Assembly: GCF_905115235.1 (NCBI RefSeq)
Contig: NC_051850.1
Span: forward strand, 13,983,841-14,047,840
Length of the DNA: 64,000 nucleotides
Direction: 5' to 3'
Source: Hermetia illucens
Lineage: Eukaryota; Arthropoda; Insecta; Diptera; Stratiomyidae
Each line of letters opens with the position of its first letter. Positions within the stretch are counted from its first letter, which is position 1. The translations under genes and the position numbers were made by a program. A model generated the notes under the pieces. That model worked only from the letters and a program-made list of their open reading frames with translations, was not told the origin of the DNA and made no database searches. This document shows positions 11,701 to 21,520 of the stretch, in pieces.

Positions 11701-12139
11701 TTTTTGGAAAATAACGCCCAGTTTGATGCGGAAATACATTGAGAGTTAATGCAGTATGTAAGCTTAACTAAGAGTTGAAATAGCCGGAAAAAATGTTGAC
11801 TTAAGTCAGCCTTACATGTTCCGGTAGGCCTGTGACCGACAGTCGCCAGATAGACCGTCTAGGTAGTGAGGGTTCTGCCTATCAATTTAATTTCTTTCCA
11901 ACGCTTTTCATAGCCAGGGTTCAAATGATGATGTAGTCTGGTTTGGTTCTCAGTTCAAAAGGCAGTCGGATGATTTGTAGACTATTCAGGCGTAACTAAC
12001 ATTCCGGCCGTAATGGGTATGAGTGGTCTCATGGGATAAATGGCGCACGTTTTTAGATAAAATAAACGATATTTCTGATTAGCAACTTTGCAGGAAAGAG
12101 GAGTGGAAAATGGTATATTGCTTGGGGATTGAAGAGCGA

Positions 12140-12445
12140 CACCATGACCGTCCAGTTGTGGATAAAATGAAAAATGGCTACGGTGAGAGGGTCACTTAAT
12201 CCGTATGGATGAGGATGATCCAGCTCGGAAAGTCTATAAGGGCAATATCTATGGTAGAAAAAGAAGACGAGGTAGACCTTGCCTAAGATGGAGCGATGGC
12301 GTAGGTCAGGACGCCAGAGAGCTTTTAGGGATATCGAATTGGTGGACCTCGGCGCAAAACTGGGATGTCTGGAGTTCCTTACTAAGGCAGTTCTAGACCA
12401 GATACCGGTTGTTGCGCCGTTGATGATGATGATTGAAGTGTGGGA
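12140..12445 (+). mobile_element. RTE-like LINE, 3' end only
   Basis: Encodes MDEDDPARKVYKGNIYGRK, then GRPCLRW and a WTSAQNWDVWSSLL tail. This matches the C-terminus of the longer RTE-like LINE at 54757-57350. It ends with TTGTTGCGCC plus a GAT triplet tail at 12412-12436, typical of RTE 3' ends. Confidence 0.8.
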
Positions 12446-12569
12446 AAAAATCACAATAGTACATCAACTATGAGATTTTAAACGGCGATATCTCAATTAT
12501 TTTCCTGAAATCAGGGAAGGTACCGTGTTCCTATATCATTGGTTTTTAGGGGTAAGCTGGATCGTACTT

Positions 12570-14155
12570 GAGCCTGAATTACCTTAGGTAATTAGCTCGG
12601 TTGAGCAATGGCAATATTACAGCCAATAAAACCTAGCTGCCTTTCTGGATATAGAAGAAACATACAACAACGTTAGTGCCAAACGATACCTTAAGCAGAA
12701 TAGGTTTGGAGGGGGTCTTATGCCTTATATAGTATCCATGCTAAAAACCAGGATAGTCCCATTTGATTTGAAAGGTAGCCAATTGATCATAGGTGTGAGA
12801 AAAGCATCGGTGGATATTGGACCGGAATGGAGTGAAGTTAGTGGCGTATGTTAACAACTTGGTGACACTGGTGACAGGAATCTTTGCCACCTTTATGAGC
12901 GGATCACGGATGGTGCGTTGGGAAAGGTTGGAGTTTAGGATGCAAGATGTGAACTCGACAAATACCCACCCAAAACCGAGCTGATGATGTCGACCATGTA
13001 GACAAGAGTATACAAATTAAAATTACCGCAGTTTCCTCCAATGTGGTGTAATTCTGGATCTTATGTTAAATTGGAGAATAAATATAGAACTCTGGGTTAA
13101 GAAGGCCGACTATGCACTTCTGCAAGTTCTCATAGTGAAAACGGTTCTTCGGCCGAGGATATTTTTACCTGGATATACATAGCAGTGTTTCGTTCCATCC
13201 TAACGGACGATTCTATTATGCGGTAACCGGCGCTAAGCAAGAAATACAATTGGACAAAACTTGATAGGATTCAAAGAATCGTGTGTGCTGCTGAGATGTG
13301 TTTAATATACTTATGTATTTCATCCTCCCTGGGCTTTCATATTAAATATGCTGTAGCTTGTAGTGATGTCATACTACGTAAGTCCCGATATAGGGCAGCG
13401 AAATCCTATAAATATAGTAACATCCTAGACAAAGTGTCTCGCGAATTCTGGGCATTTCCAACGGATTACGCTACACGCAAGTTGAACTTGAAGAGGAGCA
13501 TTGCTGTGTTTTCCAACTGGGTTAAAGTGGAAACCGGTGACGTGTTGGAAGGTTATAACATAGTATGTTCACCGATGGATGAAGGATGGTCTGCGGACTC
13601 GGTGCGAAGTTTTCTCAGACAGACAACGTAGTCGGCATCCTCTCTGCTAGCCGGACAGTGGAGAAACGCTAAACAGACTGGTCGGTATACACAAAGTCAC
13701 CCTCTTCTGAGTTTTCGATCATAGGAACATAGAGAGGAATGACTGGGCCGATGGACTGCCCCTCGCTTCAGGGTGGTCCGTGTCCCAATGGCGACTGTGA
13801 AGGGGGCAAAGTCTAAGGTTCATCACCTGCGCCAAGGAAAGAAGTATTTGACCTTCCTGAAGAAAGGCAAGAAAAAAGGATAGACGCGTACAAATGCGTA
13901 CAGGATTACGATATTGAATGCACGGGGCATACCCTATAATTTGCATTGCCGAATATGCGGAGGGGAAGGAGAAGCCCTATGTCGCTTTCACGCTGCGGAT
14001 ACCAGATAAAAAATATTTTAGAGGTTTCAAAAAAATCTCTGATGATTGCTACCCTTCGTTAAGGATACAGACTGCTCTTGGAGCTCTGGGTCGGCTAGAC
14101 TCTGCTCAGCTTGCCATTTTCAAGCAAAAATTCAATGTGACGCAAGTGTAGTTGC
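12570..14155 (+). mobile_element. Decayed I/LOA-like LINE (RT thumb to C-terminus)
   Basis: Reverse transcriptase traces (LAAFLDIEETYNNV near 12630) precede a thumb-region frame (13281-13631, with SNILDKVS and GDVLEGYNIVC) and RNase H-end traces near 13715 that resemble the LINE at 21520-24375. The coding sequence is interrupted by many stops and frame changes. Confidence 0.6.
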
Positions 14156-14159
14156 TTTT

Positions 14160-14490
14160 GAATAATATGTGTATGCGGAAATTTTAATGTTCGGATCATA
14201 TCACAAATGAGGATTTTCGCAATCGCTATGAGGTTGCGCCGATCATGGGAAAACTGTGAGAGAGGCATCGTCGATAATATGGTCACATAATTTGCGCTAA
14301 CGAGAATTCACTTGCCAAGTTCGGTCTGAATTGGCCTGAACTAAGCAACAACGCTGGCTTGATATGCTGAATGGTGATCTGAAACTTTCGCAACTCTATC
14401 CAGATTGGTCTAGATAGAGCAGAATAGAGTGACCGATCAAGACGAGCCGACCCCGCTTATGAACGGACAATGGCTGAAGAAGACTGAAAG
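14160..14490 (+). mobile_element. RTE-like LINE 3' fragment (second RTE family)
   Basis: In broken frames it reads as the segment 'RANENSLAKFG' followed by a WLDMLNGDLK-type tail, also present at 29811-30125 (minus) and 61210-61640 (plus). Five-prime truncated and frameshifted. Confidence 0.55.
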
Positions 14491-14806
14491 CAGCAAAATA
14501 AACATACAGAGTATTTTTTCGAATGATCGTGGTCATCTTCACCGCTGTATAAATATTAAAATAAATCATTATTTTCGACCGCAATGACCTCACGACGAAT
14601 CATGTCCGTTGGTGATTGGAAGTGGTTGTTGCTATTAAACGCCCACAAAACACACGTGAGCATTGCGAGTGAAAGGGTCATACCCAAAGACAAAGACAAA
14701 TATGGATGGTGGCTCGCTCAATACCTTAAACAAGCTGGGAGACCGGAAGCTGAACGCTTCAGGTATGAAAAGTTTGATGTATTTGTATGCTTGTGTATTT
14801 CTTATA

Positions 14807-16132
14807 CAGGGTGCGGCAGCATAACTTCCTTTTTTCAAAACTCAATAAAAACTATTGTATGCATCGGAAAATATTTATTTGTTTTTTATAATGTAGGTAT
14901 ATGTCTAAAGTTTTTATTTACATTGTTTTGAAGATCAAATCTGTTAGGTGACGTCCCCCATTCTCCATACATTGCGTAAACCGATTTCTGGCGTTTGTCA
15001 TGACTCTTGTTAGCATAGCAGGTGTTATGTTGGCAATTTCTTCTTGGATGTTGGTCTTCAAATCTTGTCGGGTTCTTGGACGGTTCACATAAACACGGGA
15101 TTTCAAAAAACCCCATAGAAAAAAATCACAAGGGGACAGATCGGGAGAGCGTGCCAGCCATTCCAAATCGCCTCTAATTGAGATAAGGCGCTCTGGAAAG
15201 TGTTCCCTCAAAATAGCCATCGATGCTCTTGAAGTGTGTGCTGTTGCACCGTCTTGTTGGAACCAAGTGTCCCCCAAATCCAAATTTTCTAGCCGTGGGA
15301 AGAAAAAAATGCTGTTGCATGTTTACATACCGGTCCGAATTCACTGTCACTGTAACCTCATTTTCTTTAAAAAACCAGGGACCAATAATTCCAGCTGAGG
15401 AAATTGCACACCACACTGTGACTTTGGGTGAATGCAAAGGCTTTTCATGCAATTCTCGATTGGTGGTTGGTGTCAGCCTAGTAGTGCATGTTTTGTTTGT
15501 TAACCGACCCACACAAATGAAAATGGGCTTCATCGCTAAAAAAAACAATAGCACCCTCGGGAACGACATCAAGAAGAAGCTCACACGCGTTCATCCGAGA
15601 ATTGAAGTCACGTTCTGAAAGTTCCTGCACTATCGCCATCTTATAGGGATGAAAATGAAGATCATCACGAAGAATTCTTCTCACAGAACGATCGGATAGT
15701 CCAAGGGCAGATGCGTGTTTGCGCGCAGAACGCCGTGGCGATCGCAACATTGACGCTCTCACTGCTTCAATGTTCTCAGGTGATCTAACGGGCCGACGGA
15801 CTCCAGTTCTTCCTTTTGTCGCACTTGCAGTTTGTCTGAATGTAGTGACCCATGTAACAATTGATTTGCGGTCTGGGACGGGAGCCAACGGGGCTAAATT
15901 AAAGCGATTCCGAAATGCACGCTGTGTTGCAATAACCGAACATCCGCTTGAAAAGTAAACCTCAACGGCAAAGGCATGCTCCTCACTATTCCAACGCATG
16001 ATGGCGACTGAAACGTGTCGGGACAAAACTTTACAGTATCCCCTCTTGAACGAGACCACTAGCGCTCCGCTATGACATCAACTAACTGAGTGGCGCCCAT
16101 TTTAAAAAAGGAAGTTATGCTGCCGCACCCCG
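14807..16132 (-). mobile_element. mariner-type DNA transposon, rosa (DD41D) group
   Basis: 1326 bp, bounded by terminal inverted repeats of about 33 bp: left 14807-14840 and right 16100-16132, both beginning C(A/G)GGGTGCGGCAGCATAA. The repeats differ at a couple of positions. TA duplications flank both ends (14805-14806 and 16133-16134), as for all Tc1/mariner elements. The transposase lies on the minus strand and is frameshifted, so this copy is non-autonomous. The spacing between the second and third catalytic Asp is 41 residues, which is the rosa group. Confidence 0.92.
14918..15999 (-). pseudogene. DD41D mariner transposase, frameshifted
   Basis: Reading probably starts at MRWNSEEHAFAVEVYF (15999), a better start than the longer upstream Met. 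An N-terminal helix-turn-helix region includes the linker-like RRPVRSPENIEAVR. First catalytic Asp in IVFFSDEAHFHL; second in DTWFQQDGATAHT; third in SPDLSPCDFFLWG. There are 41 residues between the last two. The frame shifts near 15480 (just after NKQNMHY) and again near 15285, so three consecutive frames are needed to cover the protein. It ends at LTDLIFKTM. All three Asp survive, so the copy decayed only recently. Confidence 0.9.
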
Positions 16133-16479
16133 TATAAGAATTGTTCTATTTCTACATATCTCGTAATGTTTATCCATTTAGTTTGTCACTTTAGTGCACA
16201 AAAGAGTCAATTTTGACTTACGGTGTCATGCTCTTTAGTAAAGCCTATATTACTGCATGATACTGATGATTTTAGGATAAACTTAAGGGGGTTTCTCAGT
16301 TAACTTCCGAAAAATATATCCATAATAAATATAGGAATATGGCAGGCACTATTTAGCGGCATCTTCATGATTTTTTTCAGATTTTTCGGCTGAGTAGTTT
16401 CTGAGAATGAGTCTGTTAAAAAAATCAACAACTTCCAGCCCTTACCCCTCCCCTTCCCTCTCTTGCATCAAATTAAATT

Positions 16480-17700
16480 AACCAATTCAACACAGCTCCT
16501 ATAATCAGTAATATCAGTAATATTATGAACATCTTGTAAGGGTCTTGCATTGGTGTTGACAATGAAAATTTAGTTTTTATATATTTTTATTTATTGTAAT
16601 AATATGACTCTATTGGCTTCAAAGCTGTTGAAAAGGAAAGTGGTTAACCAACAGTGTCAGAAGCGTTCATCTGGTCAGGTAGTTCGAAGGAATATCGTCC
16701 CGAGTTTTGGCTTGGTTCAGAAGGAAGTTCTCCATGGATTCATATGACACTATGCAGCCGGGATGGGCTAAAAATTATTGAAAAAAAACTAAATAAATAA
16801 TTGAACCATGGGGACCGGTGAAGAAGACGGTTCGCATCCGATCATCCAAGTTAAGCGTTGTAGGAAGGACTAGTACTTGGATAGGGAACCAGTCGAGAAT
16901 ATTTTATACTCGTTTCATTTAGCGTTTTCAGTTGATTATAAACAGGGTTCAGTTATCCGAGATAAGATAAAGGTGCACAAGTTAAAATGTTAAATGAAAG
17001 AATATTCCACAATAGAATTTCTAGCTGGGCTAGTCGTGCACTCAACATTCTCTTACATAAAAAAAAACCGCAAAACCTTACCGCCTGAATCGCCCGGTTG
17101 CCGGCGGTTGATTTATTATTCAACAATTGTATGTACACGAAGTTAACGATCAGTAGATTAAAATACTCTATGAAAAATCTTATTGCGTCAATGTGAGGTT
17201 CTAACGATGTTTATACTTGGAACGAATCTTAAGCAGCTAGAAAAGTATATATTCTAGAGGAAAAAGTAATTAACACAATGAGAGCCAGTTTCTTGGGGCA
17301 TTAAAAACTATGCACGCCCCAGAAAAAATCAATAGGTTGAAGTGTTAAAAATTTGTTAATGGTTGCGGGAGATCTAATCTAAGTAATGGTGCACTGAGCT
17401 TCGATTATTTCACATTGCAAACGTAGGTTTAGATAAGATTAAGTTTTAATTTAGCTAGAATTGGTTGAAATACCAATTCGGCTTCTGAATATAAAAGATT
17501 CAAAGCTGAAGTGATATACCAGTGCCGCTTCGACTCCCTGTTGTGTGACCGGTTATGGCTTGGTGAAAAACATGAGTTTTTCATAGTGGTTAGTTTACAA
17601 TAGTGAAGATAAAATAAAAAAGTAACACTTGTAGTCTTCAGATTGTTGTGAAAACAGGTTTATACCATCTTCTCCAGTAAAATCATCGATCGGATTGCAA
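16480..17700. other. Intergenic, upstream of rhodanese gene 1
   Basis: AT-rich. It should hold the promoter and 5' UTR of the gene starting at 17701, but I see no clear TATA box or initiator that I would commit to. Confidence 0.35.
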
Positions 17701-20019
17701 ATGCTTAAAAGATTGTTTATCACCAGCCCGACTTCAGTTTGCAAACGTCTCACTGTCGTTAAACGACATTTTGCGATAATAATGGAAAGGTTGTTTGTTT
17801 TGATTTTTGTGTTAAATGTATCTATATCAGTTGTAAATTGTTTTTGCTCAACCGATGAAAGTAGTATCGCGACGTATGAAGAGGTCAAAGATCTACCAAA
17901 TAGGCCAGATGTGTTGCTGATAGATGTACGAGAACCAAAAGAATTGGAAGATACAGGACGTATTCCTACCAGTATTAATATTCCACGTAAGTAGCATAGT
18001 AACATATAGTTCAGAATCAGAGAAGTGATTAGTATCAGATACATTCAAAAAAGTTTGCTGATGGTTTCGTCCCTCCGGACAGAAGCGATCATCAGACAAC
18101 CGAAAGTGGCCACAGGTGTTTTTGGCTCCGAACATATATATTCAACAGGTGAAGTAGCACCTGATTAGTCTGCCTCTGCCCTGTCGAACGAAGCCTCCAG
18201 CGAATACTTTTTTTAAAACTTGGGTATTCTCTCAAAAATAGTTGTCCTAGAAGGAAGGAATAAGTCGGTCTTTAAAATTAGTAGGGTCAGGGCCACTCGA
18301 CCCCTCAGCAAAATAGGCCACATATATCGTTGGTTTATAAATAGAACAGAATGAGGTGCGTCCATTGCTCAATATCTAGCAAGTGTGGAATTTTTGAAAT
18401 ATGTAGTTATATATGTTCAGGTGCAAATGCATTTGTATGTGCTCCAAAACCTCAACTTTTGGAGGCTTAAAAGAAGCAATCACATATGCACATACAAAAT
18501 TATATAATAATAAGTATCAACTTTTGTTAAACAAAGTTTCGTTCAATGTGCCATAAACTTTAAAATACACGTTATTTGGGAAGCACAAACTTTCTACTAT
18601 TATGTAAATAGTGAATTGATGAATCAAGGTAGAGTTAGCTTTTCGTATCTTCTGTACCATCTGTACTTTGCTTGTAGGAGAAAGAAGATTGGAGTTCCAA
18701 TCATCTTATCTGCGGAGAAGATATAAGAAGAGCCCATATGATGCAACAATGACTGGAACCTCAAACCTTAAATCTATGAGTGAGGTGGTCGAATCACTAA
18801 TTTCGCGGGTAACAGCACCGAGCCTCAACAGTGGAGTAAAATATCGGAGCGGCCAGTGAATATACATATGTGCCTAGAATTGATAATTGGACTGGAAGAA
18901 CAAATATTGGGTGTTGATAGCCAAAAGAAGATCAACACGTTATCTCTGGAACTATAAGTGATTCCTGCTAACTTGTATATGAGTATAAAACCTTTATGGA
19001 TCATAGAGCACTTTCTCAAAATTCTTATTGTTATTTTTCCCCTAATTTATTTTCAATGAGACTGTGTCTTGGTATCAACGCTATCCCATTCAATGTTGTA
19101 AAAGTAAAAAACCTACAACACATGGACAAGCACAAGGAAGAGCACAGATATTCGTGGTGCTCCGAGATCCGAACCTAGAACAACGAGCCCGCCAAATTAA
19201 CTTGGATAGCATGTCGGCCTCGGCAACTGCATACTCTTAATCCAAATCTTAACTTGGCCAACTTTATCAAAAAAATTAGATTCCCACTGATAACTGGGTA
19301 CAAGGTAAATGAAGTCAAGGCCTTAAATTGTTCTTTAAGAAGGTGAAAAACGTCAAAAGACAGCAAAATATGTCATGGATAAATTCAAGCTCAACAAATT
19401 GCTGTGAATGAGTCACTTGATTTTAATGGACCTAGAAGACCCTATTTGGAAACTATATGAAGAAGAGCAATATCCGTAGCAAAAAATACAAGGTAGGCCC
19501 TGTATTCGGTGAGGCGATGGCGTATACCAAGACACCAAGGCCTTTTTTTGAAAATACCGGACTGAACAACACTAACGTGGCATCAACACGTTTAGAATTT
19601 TCGATTGCGGCAGACCCTGACCTGGCACCAATTGTCAACCCATTGATGATGATGATTGAACTTCTTCCATTTCATCCACTTTTTGATCTTTCATTTCAAG
19701 CTTCATCTTAATTTTACCCTATCCTTTAGTTGGAACCCTTCGAGATGTACTCACATCGGAAAAAGAAAAGACTGGATTTCTTGAAAAATATGGACGAAAT
19801 TTCCCGGGCCTTGATGATTCAATTATTGTCAGCTGTCGATCAGGCCGTCGATCACAGGAAGCCCTAAATATAGCATGCAGTTTAGGATTCAGAAAGTAAG
19901 TACATACCATCCAGTTAAGGCACAAAAACGTTTGATTTATAATCCTTTATTATAGGGTAAGAAACTATAAAGGTTCTTGGCTAGAATGGGCCGAAAAAGA
20001 AGGACTCAAGTCAAGTTAA
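17701..20019 (+). CDS. Rhodanese-domain sulfurtransferase, gene 1 (Hsp67B-type)
   Basis: Three exons: 17701-17986, 19730-19895 and 19956-20019, with GT/AG introns of 1743 and 60 bp in phases 1 and 2, giving 171 residues. The rhodanese domain starts at ATYEEVKDLPN (about residue 58) and contains LLIDVREPKELEDTG, the active-site loop CRSGRR (a Cys that would carry the persulfide, in SIIVSCRSGRR) and the family end YKGSWLEWAEKEG. Proteins of this family are single-domain thiosulfate sulfurtransferases of about 110 residues; this one has about 57 extra N-terminal residues. Two in-frame ATGs lie there: 17701 (basic, mitochondrial-like leader) and 17782 (MERLFVLIFVLNVS, signal-peptide-like). Which is used is unknown. 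Substrate is not determined. A paralog lies at 25563-42778. Confidence 0.9.
17987..19459 (+). other. Intron 1 of rhodanese gene 1, mostly unassigned
   Basis: AT-rich intron sequence without recognisable coding or repeat content up to about 19460. The donor is CAC|GTAAGT at 17986/17987. Confidence 0.5.
19460..19665 (+). repeat. Repeat with RTE-like GAT tail
   Basis: It ends CCCATTGATGATGATGATTGA (about 19640-19660), preceded by CAGACCCTGACCTGGCACC, which resembles the 3' end of the RTE-like LINEs at 12140-12445 and 54757-57350. Probably a 3' fragment of a related LINE or a SINE that uses it. Confidence 0.4.
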
Positions 20020-20092
20020 TAATTTTTGTTGTGTCAAGTTATACAATGTATTGGAGTGATCTTTGTAAACACACTCATTTGAAAAAAAAGCA

Positions 20093-20098
20093 AATAAA
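20093..20098 (+). promoter_or_regulatory. Poly(A) signal of rhodanese gene 1
   Basis: AATAAA, 74 bases after the stop codon. Confidence 0.6.
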
Positions 20099-20189
20099 TA
20101 TATATACATTTTTCTGAAATTTTTAAATTGGTTTTAATTTGATTAAGATCCGCAAATTCTCATGTTTTCAGTTGTGTCAGAAAGACATG

Positions 20190-21520
20190 TGAGATTGAGC
20201 GTAAGAATACACTCAAAGTCTTCCCTTCTTGTCGTAAGAGACGAAGAAATTCCAACGATATAAGCGGGACATTCTGGGCTTAAGTGAAATAAAATGGTGG
20301 GACTCTAGAGAGTTCTCTGCTCCCTCTTGCGGCAATGCTTTTCTGCTCTGGAATTCTGAGTAGTTGCAGACGCAAACTAGATGTCGGGTTGTTTCTGTCG
20401 ACTACGGCAAGGAGGGCTCTCTTGATCTAGAAGCCGGTTTCCGACAGACTTCTGACTACAATATTTCGGTCCAGGTTAAGGAGCTTTACAATTGTACAAT
20501 CCTATGCACCAATAAAGACTTTCGATATAGTGGAGGAGAATGCTTTCTACGAAGAGCCTTCTGGTTACATTGTGATCGTGATGAGTTACCTGAATGTCAA
20601 GGTGGGCTCTGACAACTCCTTGGAATGCGAGCAGTTGTCTCCTGTCGCTCGACAGTGGGAAAGCTATTTTAAAGATCGGACGGCAGATACACTGAGTAGC
20701 CTTTTTGAGAATATCAATGAGCATTCAGTAACCATCAAAAGGGGCGTTATAAGATCTGGTTGACTGCTGAATTTTGGAAGCGAATCAATGAACAGAATAG
20801 GTTGAAGGTTCCATTGACCGCTGTGCTTGACGGCGGGCGTGTCGGGCTCAAAATTCCGTATCGAAATAAATCTCAAAAAATTCAACGAGTGTGCACGCTG
20901 ACAAAAGGAAATTTGCTAATGCGCTGGTCAGGGAAGCGGAAGATGACGCAAAACGCAATGATTTCAGAAGTATATACCGCGTTACGAAAGAACTTGCATG
21001 TTGTCGCAAATTTTTCAATGATGCTGTGAAAGAAAAAAAAGTCGACTCCTCATCCACGATGATGAACAAATAAGCAGGTGAAAAAACGCTTCACCACGGT
21101 TCTTAACGTGTCACATTCGGTGACATGCGGATACGGACTGTTCCTCCAAGTAGAAGAAAAATCATTTCGGTCATCAATGCATTCAAAAGGAGTAAAGCCG
21201 CTGGGCTTGACGGTCTCTCTACACAGTTATTTATCGCTGCACCTACAGTTACAGCAGATCTGCTACCTCAACTCGTATGGAAATCTTGGGAATTCGAAAC
21301 CTTTCCCAGAGAAAGGAAGAAGGAGATGATCGTTAATATTTGAAAGAAGAGCGTAGGTTTTGAAAAGGTACCATAAGACCTGGCTGACTGCAAAATTGGA
21401 AGCGAATTGACAAGTGTAGAAAATCGAAGGCTCTTACGCAAGTGGGGGCGAATGAAATGCACTTGAGCGTCGGTATCAGAATAAACCTCGGAAAGTATGT
21501 TATTGGTAAGGGAGGCAGAG
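20190..21520 (+). mobile_element. RTE-like LINE remnant, endonuclease and RT start
   Basis: Endonuclease-like residues occur near 20500-20630 (APIKTFDIVEENAFYEE, later YLNVKVGS). The pre-RT region follows at 20891-21073 (KFANALVREAEDDAKRNDF) and RT start at 21125-21343 (INAFKRSKAAGLDGLSTQLF). The frame is broken several times. The stretch 21350-21510 repeats part of 20745-20870 and looks like a second fragment of the same region. The family also occurs on the minus strand at 44150-45730 and 37560-37815. Confidence 0.75.

Larger units (their letters stand above)
14735..16475. repeat. Dispersed repeat R1, copy 2, split by mariner
   Basis: Flanks 14735-14806 and 16133-16475 together are collinear with 1005-1530. 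The 1326-bp mariner therefore landed inside this repeat. The repeat is non-coding and its class is unknown. Confidence 0.6.

Noticed and set aside
14755-14806. Start of a gene just left of the mariner (frame 14584-14931)
   Set aside because: The sequence matches dispersed repeat R1, and the frame runs into the mariner terminal repeat.
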